The notes under the pieces: generated by a model
Databases searched by the model: none
The model's input: only the letters and a program-made list of their open reading frames with translations
What the model was told of the DNA's origin: nothing
NCBI GenBank assembly: GCA_963693315.1
Contig: OY856187.1
Location: 46,214,235-46,278,234, forward strand
From: Diogma glabrata
Taxonomy: Eukaryota > Arthropoda > Insecta > Diptera > Cylindrotomidae
Length of the DNA: 64,000 bases
Reading direction: 5' to 3'
Shown: piece after piece, positions 34,357 through 46,486 of the stretch
Layout: the number at the start of each line of letters is the position of its first letter
Numbering within the stretch: the stretch's first letter is position 1
Translations under genes and position numbers: made by a program

Positions 34357-36273
34357 TATTGAAAAAAATGGATGAAAATGAAATCAAATTGATATTGAAA
34401 GAAATCTAGTAGTTTATTGTTTAATAGTTTTAGTTTAAAATTGTAATTCGATTTGTAATGTTCTTCAACCTCATTGTCAATATTTAAACTATTGTAAAAA
34501 TAGCTTTCAGATAGATGTTTTACAATATAAGACGATTCAAATGTATATTGATCTATAAATCCCTTTTGTGCGATAAATTTATAAATTAAATTAATATTTT
34601 GAAAAGGTGCAGATTTAAAAAAAAAAATTAGTCGGCAAATTCATGAAACTTTATAGTCGGCAAATTCATGCTATACACCCCCCCAAAAAATATTCTTTGG
34701 CGACGGCCCTGCCTGCTTGTCACTTGTGTCACTTAATTTTTTAATATCTTTGGAATTAGGATCGGAAAAATTATCAATAAGCAACTTACATCTGTGAGTA
34801 GATGAAGAAAAGAATACATATATATTTTGGATAAAGTTGAAATAATACACCGCAGTAGAATAGGCATCTGCAGCATAATTTCCAATTAAATTAAGCGTAT
34901 GACTTGTACAAGGAATAAAAATGGCGGTCTCACTTAGAGTTTTAATTCTGGCTTGTAAACCATTATATTTTCCGGTCATATATGTTTTACCGCGACAATT
35001 TTTAATATCCAAAGACAAAATGTTTAAAGTTTTCAAAATAAAATGTGCTAGATATTCTGAATTGTGATTTTCAATTTGTAAAAATCCAAAAATCGTTCTC
35101 TCGCATCGCCCACTTTATCAATGTACCTTAATATAAAACTTAGTTGGTCAGTGTGGTTCACGTCTGGCGTAGAATCAACAATAATTGAATAATATAAAGA
35201 GTCCTGAATTTCTTGAATTAGGTGTTCTTTTACTTCAGTTCCATTAAATTTATAAATTCATCGCATGTGGTATGTGATAAATAACTTACATTACCTTTTC
35301 CTGGATGGCTGTACCTCTCCAAATGATTTTTAAGAAAATCATAAACAGGTACTCAATGCATGTCATAAAATTTCCTTTTCTGTTCGAATCAATATCTTCT
35401 CGATGACCACGAAATGCTAAACCCAAAGTAGCTAATAGCTTTACTGTAGCTGCAACTCTTTTTAAAACTTCCCGCCAGCATTTTTGTTGTACTTCAATTT
35501 CACGAGCTATTTGAGTATCAATACGTCCAGTTACAAACAATCTTTTTTTCAAATTTTTCAAACAAATTTTTTAGACAATCTTTTTTCCAATCAACGTTGA
35601 TAAAACGAAATATACAACTAAAGCTAAAACACCTATATCAATCATATCATATGGAAACCCTTTTCAAACGTTAATCCAAATGATGAATTTAGCATGTATT
35701 GTATAAAAAATACATGGACTTTAAGCATACAATAAAAGATTTCAATTCTACACGTTAAAAAGTTTTCATTTATTTATTTATATATATGAAATTAATCTAA
35801 AATGATGAAAACATAAAACTCAAATATACTTCAAATATCCAAAAAATACTTATCTGGATTTTGTTTTTATCAATAATTTTGCGATTGATATAATAACAGC
35901 CCATTGCAAATAAAGTTATAGTATTAATATTCATTCGTAACAGTGGAACTTTTCAAAACAAAATGTTTTTTTACTATACAAATTGGAAAACGAATTTGTA
36001 CATTAAAAAATTATAAAACTATCAAATTAGAACTATTAAAATAAATACATACATGAAAAAAAGTAATAGAAATTGACAACCTAACACTTTTACATGTGGG
36101 ATAATATTAAAAAAATCTTTAGGTTTAAAAACTTTGATTGAATGAACGCAGTCATCTGATATTTGAATATCTATAAAATATCAATACTATTTGTAGCGAG
36201 GGGGCCCCTGTGCATGTGGGGTCCGAGGCGGCCGCCTCTTCCGCCTCTATGGTAATCCGCCACTGTATCCTAG

Positions 36274-37510
36274 ACATTATAACAACTTTATATCATTGTG
36301 AAGCATACAAATATTTTCGTGATACGAGAAAATGATAACTCGAATATATAAATTTTTCCCCATATAAAATTGCACAACGCGCCTAAACAAGTTTTCGCTT
36401 CAAAACAAGAATTATTATAGATTTAAATTTTTAACAAATGTATATTTTTGCATGTGTTTTTCTTCTTTCTATAATCTAAGATAAAACAAAATGCATGTTT
36501 TTCTTTTATTTTTTTATATTTTTTAATGCTTCTACGATTGACGTTTATGTATTTTTATTTAAAAATGGTAGCGTTGGTAACAAATTTTGTTTTTCTTGGT
36601 TTGTAGAGCAAATACGATTGCTTGGTCCACCACTGATATGAGCGGTAATCACCCACTGTTTTGTTGTTTTTTAATTTTTTAATCATATGATTTGCCACGA
36701 GTAAAAGTAAGACAACATTCTACTGTGTCGGAGCTCAGTAACATGGTTAGATAAATTATTCTTCTTGGCTGACCAGATATTTAACGGGCTTATTTAGAAT
36801 CTAGGTTATTTGAATGGGTCGCCATGCTGGTTCTTGACACGGGTTAAAACAAAATATTATTTATCCAGCCCATTCACTAATCACTAATTCAGCACATCTG
36901 GATCATTTGCTTTTTGATTTTCAATGAGAGATTTTTTTTTATATTTATTTTAAACAAATTGCCTGCTGAAAAATTGTAGCTGAGCTATCATGCGAACCGT
37001 TCTTCAAAGCTTTAAAGTATTGAAAAAAATTGTTAAATAAATTTCCTTGATAAACCTTTTAATCTTCATCCATTCACATAAATATGAGTCGACTTGCTAT
37101 GTTCGTTTGTAACTCAAAAGAGCAAGAGATCAAAGCTTGCCATGTCACTTACCCAAATCTACTACCATAAAATAATTAATTTAATAGTCTTATCTTTTGA
37201 AATGAAATTATTTGAGAAAAAGAAGAAGAAATTTAAAAATAGCCGGTATTACACGATTTCAATATTTGACGTCAACATATATTTAAAATATTTATATGTG
37301 ATTTAGCCTAAAATCTTATTGCTCATTTTGAATTTTTCTTATAAATTAATTAATTAACATGAGCTATAGACCCTTTCCTTCTTTCTTTTATTCGTATATT
37401 CAAATTATGATTTTGATTGTAAAAAAAATATAAGTTGATTGACCATTAAGTAACGCAAAGAAATTAAATGTCACGTTTGATTTCCTTGTACAACATATGT
37501 ATTTATATAT
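36274..37510. other. Unassigned AT-rich sequence
   Basis: Between the hAT target duplication and the long-TIR element. No gene or repeat supported; the ORF at 37094-37306 looks random. Confidence 0.35.
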
Positions 37511-38120
37511 GGGCTATTATTTTGAAAACGTACATTTTTTTGTTGATTTTTAAATTTTTGATTTTTAAAAAATCTGAAATTTTGATATGTTGTTGGCATT
37601 GACAAAAGGAAAAAAGTAATTTCTGCTTTTATTTTTTGTGTACTCGGAATCGGGGTTATGCGCGGTTGAATTTTGAGGCTTTTTCACGTAGTTTTTGGTA
37701 ATGGTGGCAATGTTTTGTGAATAGGTGCCACAAATTTCATCCGACTTACGTATATTTTTGCAAGTAAAAAGGAAAATAATTGAATAATTGAAATAAGTAA
37801 GTTTAAAATTAATAACTTTTCTCTTTTCCGCTAGGCGGCGCGTAAAACCTTGGTTTACTTCAAAGCTCATATCTCAAAAAGTAGGCTTTTTTTTTTTTTG
37901 TTTTTCACAAATTTTAAAGTAAACATATGCAGCTATGAAATTGAGAAATAAAAAGTCAGCAATTCAATATGGATTTTTTCTTACGATTTTTTAAAGTTTG
38001 GTATATGAAAAATTCACATGTGTTTTTTTATTAAGTTAATAATCCTGTACTAAATGTGGATCTAATAAATTAAACATTTCATATTTTAACACCTGCAATA
38101 AATTTGAACCATTTTCTGTG
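37511..38120 (+). repeat. Left long terminal inverted repeat
   Basis: About 610 bp; pairs with 39770-40370. The inner edge is near AATTTGAACCATTTTCTGTG, after which the two sides diverge. It has A/T-homopolymer length differences from the right copy. Confidence 0.9.
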
Positions 38121-38495
38121 CGGCTAAATGGTTAAAAACTTATTAAAAATTAATTTAAGTTAAGTGGTAAAATAAAGGAATTTAAATTATTAAAAGGGTG
38201 TGTAAAATGTTTATTCATTTTAAAAAATGTCTATTCAGCCCCTTTTTACTAATCAAAATCTCATTAGAGACTCATAATTTTAACATTTAAAATTCTAATG
38301 ACGCCCACAAACGGTTTTTGACCAAATTATACTTGCATCCAATCAAAATATATTAAATTGTACCTACCTAATTTTGCCTGATTCTACTTATGTCAAAACT
38401 ATTTCAAGGGTATATATATTGATTGGATTGCCTTATAATCAATTATATTCCAAAATATTTAGAAGACATAACGTTTAGAAAAGATAATAATAGAA

Positions 38496-39521
38496 ATGCC
38501 TTTCAAATTGTGCTGTAACTTGTACGGTCTCAAAAATCATCAGCGGACATCAAAAAATGTGAAACTGGTCACACCAGCTGTTATTCAAAAAGCTGCGACC
38601 CTAAATTTTACTTTGCGTGATGACCAGTTTATATGTGAAACATGTCGCACTTATATCTATAAAAATAAGGTAAATTTAATTATTTTATTAAAATAAATAA
38701 AAATTCATATGCAACTAATATTTTCTATACAGCAGCTTTCATGTTCGGAAGCTATTGATAGTGAAATTATTTCTATAAATCAGGATGTTGAAAATGTTCC
38801 AACGAACGAAAATATTCAAATACCTCCAGCATCTTTAGATCCATCACCAGTTTCGGTTGATACTATATCTCCACCAGTTCCTGAACTACTTAATGACATT
38901 TTAGAAGATATTAACAATGTTCTTGGAAGGTTAGCCGAATCTCCTATCAAACAAAATCATATTACAACAGGAAGTTATAAAAAAATTGCAAGTGTCACAT
39001 CGGCAATAAGTCAAAGAATATTTCAAGTAGATTCAGTTAAAGTGTTATCACCAAACGAGGAATGTGAATATACATCATGGCTTATGAACCTTAAAAAAGA
39101 GTTTAAAGATGCCAGCTGTAAATCAAAACAAGTGTTTTTGTTGACAACTCTACCACGTAAATTTTGGTCAAATCAACGTATCCAGGATGAATTTAATGCA
39201 TCAAGACGACTGGTAGAATTCGCCATGGATCTGTTGGAAACAGTAGGTCCTTACAGTTGGCCTCAAAGCAAACAAGTCCACAGTTTGTCACAAAATATAG
39301 TAAAACAAATTCAAACATACTTCTTATCAGTGGAAATTAGTAGAACAATGCCTGGCCTTAAAGATGTTGTTACTATTACAGAAGGATCGACAAAAATTAA
39401 GAAATCAAAGCGGTTGGTGTTATGGAACCTCACCGACATCTACGAAATGTTCTTGGAAGAAAACAAAGAACTCAAGGATTCCACTGTTTTTTACCGGATA
39501 ACACTACACCCGATAAAATAA
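38496..39521 (+). CDS. Protein of the long-TIR element, two exons, unknown function
   Basis: Exon 1 is 38496-38669 and exon 2 is 38733-39521. The 63-bp intron has gtaaat and tatacag borders and is phase 0, giving 320 residues. N-terminal cysteines (CCNLYGLKNH near 6; FICETCRTYIYKN near 46) look like a zinc-binding module. Residues about 150-300 read EYTSWLMNLKKEFKDA, VFLLTTLPRKFWSNQRIQDE, SVEISRTMPGLKDVV and KKSKRLVLWNLTDIYEMFL. These blocks recall, from memory, the N-terminal part of uncharacterised transposon-associated proteins in arthropods and cnidarians (KRLxLxNLxExYxxFKExHP). In those, a long C-terminal part follows; here the ORF stops just after the last block, so it is probably truncated. 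Its position between TIRs suggests a transposase or accessory protein. No DDE residues can be assigned. Confidence 0.65.
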
Positions 39522-39769
39522 TTGCCAAAATGTTTTCTTTTTCTGATGATCATAAATATTTCAATTTAAAGGCAAAAAAAATATATAAATTAATTTTTTA
39601 ATGTATTTATTTATAATATTGATTAAATTATAATGTTTATAGGAAAAATATTTTTTTAATGTTTTTTTCTAATGTTAGTGTTGGTGATGTTGAAATTATA
39701 ACAAAATCTTCGATCATTGGGATCTCCAATTCTTATTCTGAATAACAACCTGTTTCTCAATCGGAAATA

Positions 39770-40370
39770 CACAAAAAATGGTTCAAATTTATTGCAGGTG
39801 TTAAAATATGAAATGTTTAATTTATTAGATCCACATTTAGTACAGGATTATTAACTTAATAAAAAAACACATGTGAATTTTTCATATACCAAACTTTAAA
39901 AAATCGTAAGAAAAAATCCATATTGAATTGCTGACTTTTTATTTCTCAATTTCATAGCTGCATATGTTTACTTTAAAATTTGTGAAAAACAAAAAAAAAA
40001 AAAGCCTACTTTTTGAGATATGAGCTTTGAAGTAAACCAAGGTTTTACGCGCCGCCTAGCGGAAAAGAGAAAAGTTATTAATTTTAAACTTACTTATTTC
40101 AATTATTCAATTATTTTCCTTTTTACTTGCAAAAATATACGTAAGTCGGATGAAATTTGTGGCACCTATTCACAAAACATTGCCACCATTACCAAAAACT
40201 ACGTGAAAAAGCCTCAAAATTCAACCGCGCATAACTCCGAATCCGAGTACACAAAAAATAAAAGCAGAAATTACTTTTTTCCTTTCGTCAATACCAACAA
40301 AATATCAAAATTTCAGATTTTTAAAAAATAGTTGTTTTTTTTTCGATGTACGTTTTCAAAATAATAGCCC
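39770..40370 (-). repeat. Right long terminal inverted repeat
   Basis: Reverse complement partner of 37511-38120. The ORF at 40020-40331 is the mirror of that at 37565-37870 and differs at a few residues. Confidence 0.9.
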
Positions 40371-42910
40371 ATATGCAAAAAAAAACTGGATTATTTTGTA
40401 TAAAAACCTAAATATAAAATTCCAATTTTGTCAGAACTCAGAACTACATAAAAGGAAATTGTTTGTTTTGATTTGTGAGATTCACCCACTTTGCTTTACA
40501 AAATAGTTTTTTAAGTTTTATTTTATGGTTTATTGTTTATAAATTGATGTCGCCAATTTTGTAATGAATAAATTGTTATGCGATCATTAAAATTGATGAT
40601 TTAATTAAAACGAACATCATCAGAGTAAGTATAGTACTAAAACCTTTAAAAAATTCGAACTACGAAAAATTTTCTGAATTCAATTTAAAATCACTTCAAG
40701 GAATTACAGTTCAACTTTAAATTTTGAACAACTGATTTGAATGAATGAAATTTTTATTTTTAAGAAAATCTTAAGATAATGCAATTGTATGTAACCGAAC
40801 AAAATGGAAACAATAAAATACTGAATTAATTAGATTTTAATTTATTTATTTTAATTTTCATTGAAAGAAACATATTTTATTTAAATTTATGTGATTTTAT
40901 CTTACAAGATGTGAAATGTAAAGTGAAAAGTTCATTTTTATTGCCGAAATAACAGACAATATATATTCTTGGTTGATTTGAATTAGTAGTCGTAGATTGG
41001 AAGAAAGTGAAAATGAAGAAAAGAAGATTGATGATGTAAGAAAATTGTTACAGAACATTAATAATACTGAATACTGATAGAAATCTCAGAATTTTGAAGA
41101 AACAACATTTCGTCGGCTCCAAAGCATTTATGTGAAACTAGATTTTCAAACATTTAGCTACAAGCGATGAAAACACCGCTTTTTCGTGAGTGAAAATTTT
41201 TTCACGAGACGTGCTAGCGTAAAACGTAAAATGTTTTCATCTCGCGTAGGAAAGTCAACTTTTGGGATTAGGCATGCTTGAAAATAGACTTTTCATCTGC
41301 TATCATAGAAAAATTAATATTTTTTTTAAATTAATGATGTAATAAATTTTATTTTCAAGGTTGTTTTGAATTGCAATTAAATGTTTTCTTCACCTACTTC
41401 AAATTTTTTGAAAATGTAGTTACAGGTAAATAAATGCTTTGGAGCAGACGATTTGCTATATTTTGATATTTTGTACCGAAACCGATTTCAGAGATTTGTA
41501 AAAATCATCGTAAATCGAAAAACAACTCAAGAAAATACGAGTACCTAATTAAGAGACAGAGCAATTCGAAAGAGGGAAATACGTAGCAACATACTATTTA
41601 TTTTGCCAATTTTGCAGGAAATATTTTTGCATCGTTTGAATAAATAAATAATTCATGTATCTTAAAAAATCATTAAAATACGATTATCCGGAACGAAAAC
41701 CATCAAAATCTAATAAAAATACTTTCAAGTATTTATATTTCTTTCATCAAAACATAACCCCAATTAATGAACCCATAAATGTAACTAAAACCTTGAACCA
41801 CTTAAAAGATTATTTATTTATAATAAATTTTTTATTCATCGAATTGCAGACAGCGAACATAAAAAATTAAGCGAAATTTAGAGTTGATAGTGTTGGAAGT
41901 TGTTGTTTTGTTTGGTTTTTTGTTGTTCATGGCTTGTTTTTGTCTTTTTGTATTATACTAGTTACATACATAATGGACCATAAAATCATCGTTTGTTTCT
42001 CCCAATGGGATACTAATGAAAGTTCAATGTTGAAAAAATATGGAAACAAAAATTGTTTTCAGGTACCATTAAATTAATTTTATCAGAATGTGATTCATTC
42101 AGCAATCTGTGCTGCAGAGTATCAACCTTGCTTGTACAAATAAAGTGCCAAACGATGATCTAACCTATCGCACAAATATGGAAAACTGTTGAAAAATTTA
42201 TTTAATTATTGTAATAACATATTTATCGATAAAATTGCACTTTATCTTCGAGGGCGATTTTAGCGTCAAGGCGTCAGATAGATAATGAAATTTTATCGTC
42301 GTGTGGAATATAACATTTTTTCTATAGCAATTGTTAAAAAAGACCAAAAAATGGAGAAAAATCAATGATAAATTTAATTTAAAAGTATCAGGAAAATAGT
42401 ATATTTTCCTACAAGAGATGAAAACATTGTTTTTTTCGTAAGTAAACATTATACATAATTTGTTATACTTTTTACACTAGTGGAAAAAGAACCCATTTTC
42501 ACAGGGCATTAAGCGTAATGAAAATAGACTTTTGATATGCTATCACAGAAAAAAACAGTTCCACGAAAAAATGAGTTGGCTTTAATCTTTTTTTATTCAC
42601 CTACATATTAAAGTGTTTCTTTATTACTGTGATTTGCAGCCTTAAAGTGTCATTTTTTATCCATATATTTTGTTGTCATACTTACGTCCAAAAAAGTGGA
42701 AAACATTTGTATTTGTTTAAATTCTATAAAAATAGAAATTTTTATCAAAGCAACCTTTCGATTCCAAATTACCTAATCTAATTAAAATATTTGTTATTCT
42801 TTATTGTCATAGTTATACGATTTGTTTGAGAAGAAATAACAAATATATTGGTCAAAGGCTACTTGTTCTTTTTAATAATTTTGTTTGTTCAAACTTAACA
42901 AGTATTATAA
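40371..42910. other. AT-rich region with copies of a short dispersed repeat
   Basis: No gene supported. Two stretches, about 41154-41315 and 42408-42556, share a start (CTACAAGxGATGAAAACA) and an end (GAAAATAGACTTTTxATxTG, CTATCAxAGAAAAA). The end block also occurs at 2255-2297. Parts at 41230-41250 (ATGTTTTCATCTCGCGTAGG) are inverted relative to the start block. This looks like a small non-autonomous element family. Confidence 0.5.
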
Positions 42911-43135
42911 TAAATTTCACTAATAAATTAAAATAAAAACGCCAATTTCTTGTTAACTATAATAGTTTTTATTTACTATATACGTATTTCGAAAACTATG
43001 CTTAGTTGTATATATCAAAACTTGATATATATTACTGTCGATGAAAGCATAGCTTTCGAAATACGTATAAAGTAAATAAAAACTATTAGTTAACAAGAAA
43101 TTGGCGTTTTTATTTTAATTTATTAGTGAAATTTA
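42911..43135. mobile_element. 225-bp MITE, ~90-bp arms, TA ends
   Basis: Arms 42911-43002 and 43046-43135 are near-perfect reverse complements (shared block ACGCCAATTTCTTGTTAACT). The 43-bp spacer contains a smaller palindrome, ATATATCAA-aac-TTGATATAT. TA at both outer ends may be a target duplication, as for mariner-type MITEs. Confidence 0.85.
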
Positions 43136-43461
43136 CTACTTGTTCTACATATTTTTATTTTAAAATTTTCAATTTTGATTTAGATTAAACAATTTTTTTA
43201 AATATTTTGCTTGTGGCGAATAAAAAATAGTATATGATGCACGGACATAAGCCATTTTGGACGTATGTGGAGTTTGCGAATCGAGGCCCTACTCGAAATT
43301 TGCACCCACATTAAGTCCAAAATGGCTTAGCCTTAATCCTTGCATTATAATGTACTATTAGACATTGGTTGATACAGAGTTTTATAAACAAACAAACAAA
43401 TCAATTTTTTTGTTTTTTGCAAAAAGTGAATTTGAAAATTACTTATATCAATATCCTTTAT

Positions 43462-44246
43462 CTACCTCTCTCTCTCCCTCTGGCGTTTACATCCCATAGA
43501 GGGATTTTGCCGTCTGTGCAATCAGCTTCCAATCATCTCGTTCCATGACCAGTTGACCCCAGTTTCGACATCCTATATCACGAAGGTCTTGGATGATGTC
43601 ATCGCGCCATCGTTGTCTAGGTCTTCCTCTTCGACGAACACCAGCTGGTTGTTGTTGGGACGCTTTTTTTATCATTCTATCCAATGGAGCCCTTTCTACA
43701 TAACCATCTAATCCGGTTGGATTTAATGAATTCGATTACATCGCAGCCTCCCACCCAAGGAAGCTGTCTGATTTCATGATTCATTCGGATTCTATACTGA
43801 TTTTCAGCAAATCATAAATTGTTCATATGACCTTCCTCTCGAAAGTTGATAAAATTCTACAATCGGAGGAAGTCAGTGTCCAGCTTTCACTTCCAAATAT
43901 AAGCACAGGTCGAATTAGTTCTTTGTAAAGTGTGAGTTTACACGACCGCGGAAGATGTTTTGATCGCAGAAGTTTTGAGTATGCGTAGAAAACTCTGTAT
44001 GCGGCAGAGACACGGGCTTTGATATCTGCCTGCATGTCGTTTGACGATGTTATTACAGACCCGAGGTATTTGAAGTTTTCCACGCGTTCCACTTCATAGT
44101 CGCCAGTATCCAGATTTACGGGAGGTATGTTTTTAAATGTTGTTAACACTTTAATTTTGCCGGTGTTGATGCATAATTCAAGTCGTTAAGCATTTCTTTT
44201 AAGCTGAGAGAGACTATCTCTAATATCGCTTGTTCTACGTCCGAGA
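43462..44246 (-). pseudogene. 5'-truncated second copy of the RTE retrotransposon
   Basis: Matches 13450-14244 of the full-length RTE: the same C-terminal SQQQPAGVRRRGRPRQRWRD, the same NFKYLGSVITSSNDMQADIK block, and the same (CT)n/(AG)n tail. Nucleotide differences are sparse. Homology ends abruptly at about 44246, within the sequence coding just after the YADD motif, as expected from incomplete target-primed reverse transcription. Small frameshifts near 43800 break it. No target duplication found. Confidence 0.93.
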
Positions 44247-44674
44247 ATGTTACGAAGCGGTTGTCCGTATCTAGCGGTTGTCCGTAATCTCCGTAATTTT
44301 GAGTCGCCCTACTTTCTCACGTGCACTAATATATGAATTGAGTTCAATATATTACTGCCCGTTTGCTTTAATGTCAACAACTTTTGAAATCGTTTTTTTT
44401 TAATTTTTTTTTGAATACAATTTCTTTCTTTCAATTCGTAATCATCTCTTACAATATTTTTTTCTCAAGTTTATTATGAAACAGATGTGCAGTCTCCTTA
44501 GTGGGTTTCATTATCGCTGAAGATAGAACGGCTACCATATGATGTCTACCATTTTTTTTTGTTATTGTTTAAAACTGCCGTTGTCCATCTATAAATAACA
44601 GCCGATAGATATCTTCCCTCCTCTTAGTTTCTGATTCTATTACTGGATTGTTGTTTTGACGTCTGTAGTGAGTT
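44247..44674. other. Unassigned sequence before the BEL element
   Basis: Contains a short GCGGTTGTCCGTA direct repeat near 44257-44284. A 5' LTR for the BEL element was looked for here and not found. Confidence 0.35.
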
Positions 44675-44830
44675 TTTGATTTTTGCACATGATATCAATA
44701 AAAGATTAATCAAATTAAAGCTAGTCAAAAATCCTGTGATAAAGATATATCTAAAATATTGTAATATATTTTGCTTTCTTGCACACAATATCACTAAAAG
44801 ATTAATAAAATTAAATCTAGTCAAATCTAG
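44675..44830. repeat. Diverged tandem duplication, ~97-bp period
   Basis: Blocks near 44685 (GCACATGATATCAATAAAAG, ATTAATCAAATTAAAGCTAG) and 44782 (GCACACAATATCACTAAAAG, ATTAATAAAATTAAATCTAG) are about 85% alike. It lies just before the BEL ORF and may belong to it. Confidence 0.7.
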
Positions 44831-44896
44831 AAACGAAAGTGTCAAATCTGCGATTCTGAAGATCACAGTGCAACTGATTGACCAAAATTTAAGAAG

Positions 44897-46474
44897 ATGA
44901 ACGTCAAAGCACGATGGGAAGAAAAAACAAAGAACCTTCTCTGCCGTAAATGCCTAGGTAGACATCATCCAGCAAGATGTAAAGTATTTCGCGATTGTGG
45001 AGTAGACGGATGTCAGTTCAAACACCACCCTCTCTTACATATACCAAAACATGGCGAAACGGTAAATGTAATTGAACCAAACACTTCAGCCAACAAACTA
45101 ACTGAGGCGATACAACATGATGGTACACAATCAACATCGTCATCTGCTGAATCCGTTGTTGAAGATTTAGTATTTACAACTACATCGATTCTACCTCGAA
45201 AAATGAAGACAATACTATTTCGTATAATACCAGTGATGTTGCGTAATGGTCCTATATGCGTTAAAACTTTCGCATTTTTGGATGAAGGATCGTCACTGAC
45301 TCTGATTGATAATAAAGTTGCAAAGAAGCTGTGTGTGAAGGGTACAAAAGAAGTATTGAACTTAAAATGGACTGGCAATACAACAAGATGCGAAGAAAAT
45401 AGCAGAAAAGTTTCAATTATGATATCCGGACTTGAATCGAATTGTCCGACGTATGAACTCGACGACGTAAGAACTGTAAGCTCTCTAGACCTGCCGATGC
45501 AATCGCTTAAGATGGAGATGATGAATAATAGATTTAAACATTTACGAGGCCTACCGTTTGACACGTACGAGCATGTTAAACCGCGCATTCTCATTGGCCT
45601 ACAACACTGGAACGTTGCAATTCCAATTCAAATCGTCGAAGGTGACGTGGGGGAACCAATTGCAGCCAAGACCCGATTGGGTTGGACTGTCTTCGGGTCG
45701 TACAATTTTCACCATGAAGCCAACAAAATTGACCCTCAACATGCCATGAACTTTCATCGGGAGGAAAGTCTACATGATTTGGTAAACGAATTCTTCTCAA
45801 CGGAAAACTTTGGTGTGAAATGCCCTATCTCCGAAATGGCTACAAATGATGAGAAACGAGCCATGGGGCTTATGGAGTCATCTGTCCGTAAGCTGGAAGA
45901 TATTAACTGCTACGAAATTGGCTTACTATGGCTATTGGCTTACTATGATAACGTCGATTTACCAAATAGTTATCAACAAGCCTTTCGAAGAATGCTGAGT
46001 TTAGAAAGGAAACTGGAAACCAAATTTACGATCGCTTCTAATGAACCAAATGAATACGTCGAAAAAGGGTACGCGCGTAAGTTAACACGACAAGAAGTAA
46101 ACTTTCACACATCAAGAATATGGTACCTTCCTATTTTCGTCGTTATCAATCCAAACAAACCTTCAAAAAAGAGATTCGTCTGGGACGCGGCTGCTGAAGT
46201 CAATGGAATTTCTTTAAACTCAATGCTACTGAAAGGACCTGATTTTCTGTCACCCCTGCTAAACATTCTCTACCGTTTTCGAGAGAAAAAATTTGCGATC
46301 TCTGGCGATAACAGTGAGATATATCACAGAATTAAAGTCGTGGAATCCGATCAAAATTCACAAAGATTCCTGTGGCGCGATGACGAATCAAATCTACCAG
46401 ATGTATACGTCATGACGTGTATGACCTTCGGGCATCATGTTCCCCCAGCTGTGCCCAGTTCGTCAAAAATTTGA
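44897..46474 (+). pseudogene. BEL/Pao polyprotein: zinc knuckle, protease, first half of RT
   Basis: A 525-residue open frame. Residues about 15-30 are a zinc knuckle (CRKCLGRHHPARC with a further CxxH cluster). The aspartic protease follows near residues 115-135; AFLDEGSSLTLID shows DEGSS in place of the usual D(T/S)GSS, a change at the residue after the catalytic Asp. The DUF1758-like region ends with LIGLQHW and RLGWTVFG. RT begins with VWDAAAEVNGISLNSMLL and has the first catalytic region FAISGDNSEIYHRI (usual form ISGDIREMFHQ). The frame ends at VMTCMTFG, where a frameshift moves the next RT block to 46487. Confidence 0.92.
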
Positions 46475-46486
46475 ACGCGAAACAAT

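Larger units (their letters stand above)
32659..34711 (+). mobile_element. Second hAT element nested in the first, opposite orientation
   Basis: Ends are CAGGCCCGACGCCAAGG (32659) and the reverse complement of CAGGGCCGTCGCCAAAG (34711), so TIRs are imperfect. They are flanked by a perfect 8-bp duplication CCTGCTTG at 32651-32658 and 34712-34719. The insertion interrupts the outer transposase ORF. Inside are the C-terminal half of a plus-strand hAT transposase and a 157-bp MITE (34200-34356). C- and G-runs near both ends (CACCCCCC and complement) are further subterminal similarity. Confidence 0.93.
31786..35561 (-). pseudogene. hAT transposase (ZMYM1/TTF-DUF4371-like), split by nested element
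   Basis: Minus-strand pieces in order. 35286-35561 has REIEVQQKCWREVLKRVAAT and LATLGLAFRGHRED, typical of the DUF4371 region. 34720-35036 has NCRGKTYMTGKYNGLQARI and IPCTSHTLNLIGNYAAD, which hold RNase H-like core residues. 32492-32650 has RADAVYALRFNYKNIKSVL, resuming exactly across the nested element. 32139-32471 and 31786-32073 end with LPICNASGERSFSVLKRIKN, the hAT dimerisation motif. The transposase would cut and paste its own element. Several frameshifts and stops, for example in 35040-35290, are in addition to the insertion, so it is dead. It resembles ZMYM1-like proteins frequent in insect genomes. Confidence 0.88.
31726..36265 (-). mobile_element. hAT transposon, 4.5 kb, with perfect 8-bp target duplication
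   Basis: Ends are CAGTGGCGGATTA (31726) and its exact reverse complement TAATCCGCCACTG (to 36265), flanked by the 8-bp duplication TATCCTAG at 31718-31725 and 36266-36273. Eight-base duplications and CAGxGGCGGA ends are typical of hAT elements. The transposase runs on the minus strand (31786-35561) and is split by a nested 2-kb element at 32659-34711. Removing that insertion leaves an element of about 2.5 kb. Confidence 0.95.
37511..40370. mobile_element. DNA element with ~600-bp terminal inverted repeats
   Basis: Left TIR 37511-38120 and right TIR about 39770-40370 are close reverse complements, with only scattered differences. They start GGGCTATTATTTTGAAAACG and its complement. ATAT flanks both outer ends; it may be a 4-bp target duplication but is itself palindromic, so the boundary is ambiguous by four bases. 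The internal 1.65 kb holds a two-exon plus-strand gene (38496-39521). The open frames mirrored in the TIRs (37565-37870 minus, 40020-40331 plus) are the same sequence read twice. I cannot assign the superfamily. Confidence 0.9.

Noticed and set aside
37565..40331. Matching 101- and 103-residue ORFs near the ends of the long-TIR element
   Set aside because: They are the same TIR sequence read in both orientations, start at the same palindromic position and show no recognisable domain; the conservation is explained by the inverted repeat.
44247..44896. Candidate 5' LTR of the BEL element
   Set aside because: No similarity to the candidate 3' LTR at 50902-51373 was found by eye.
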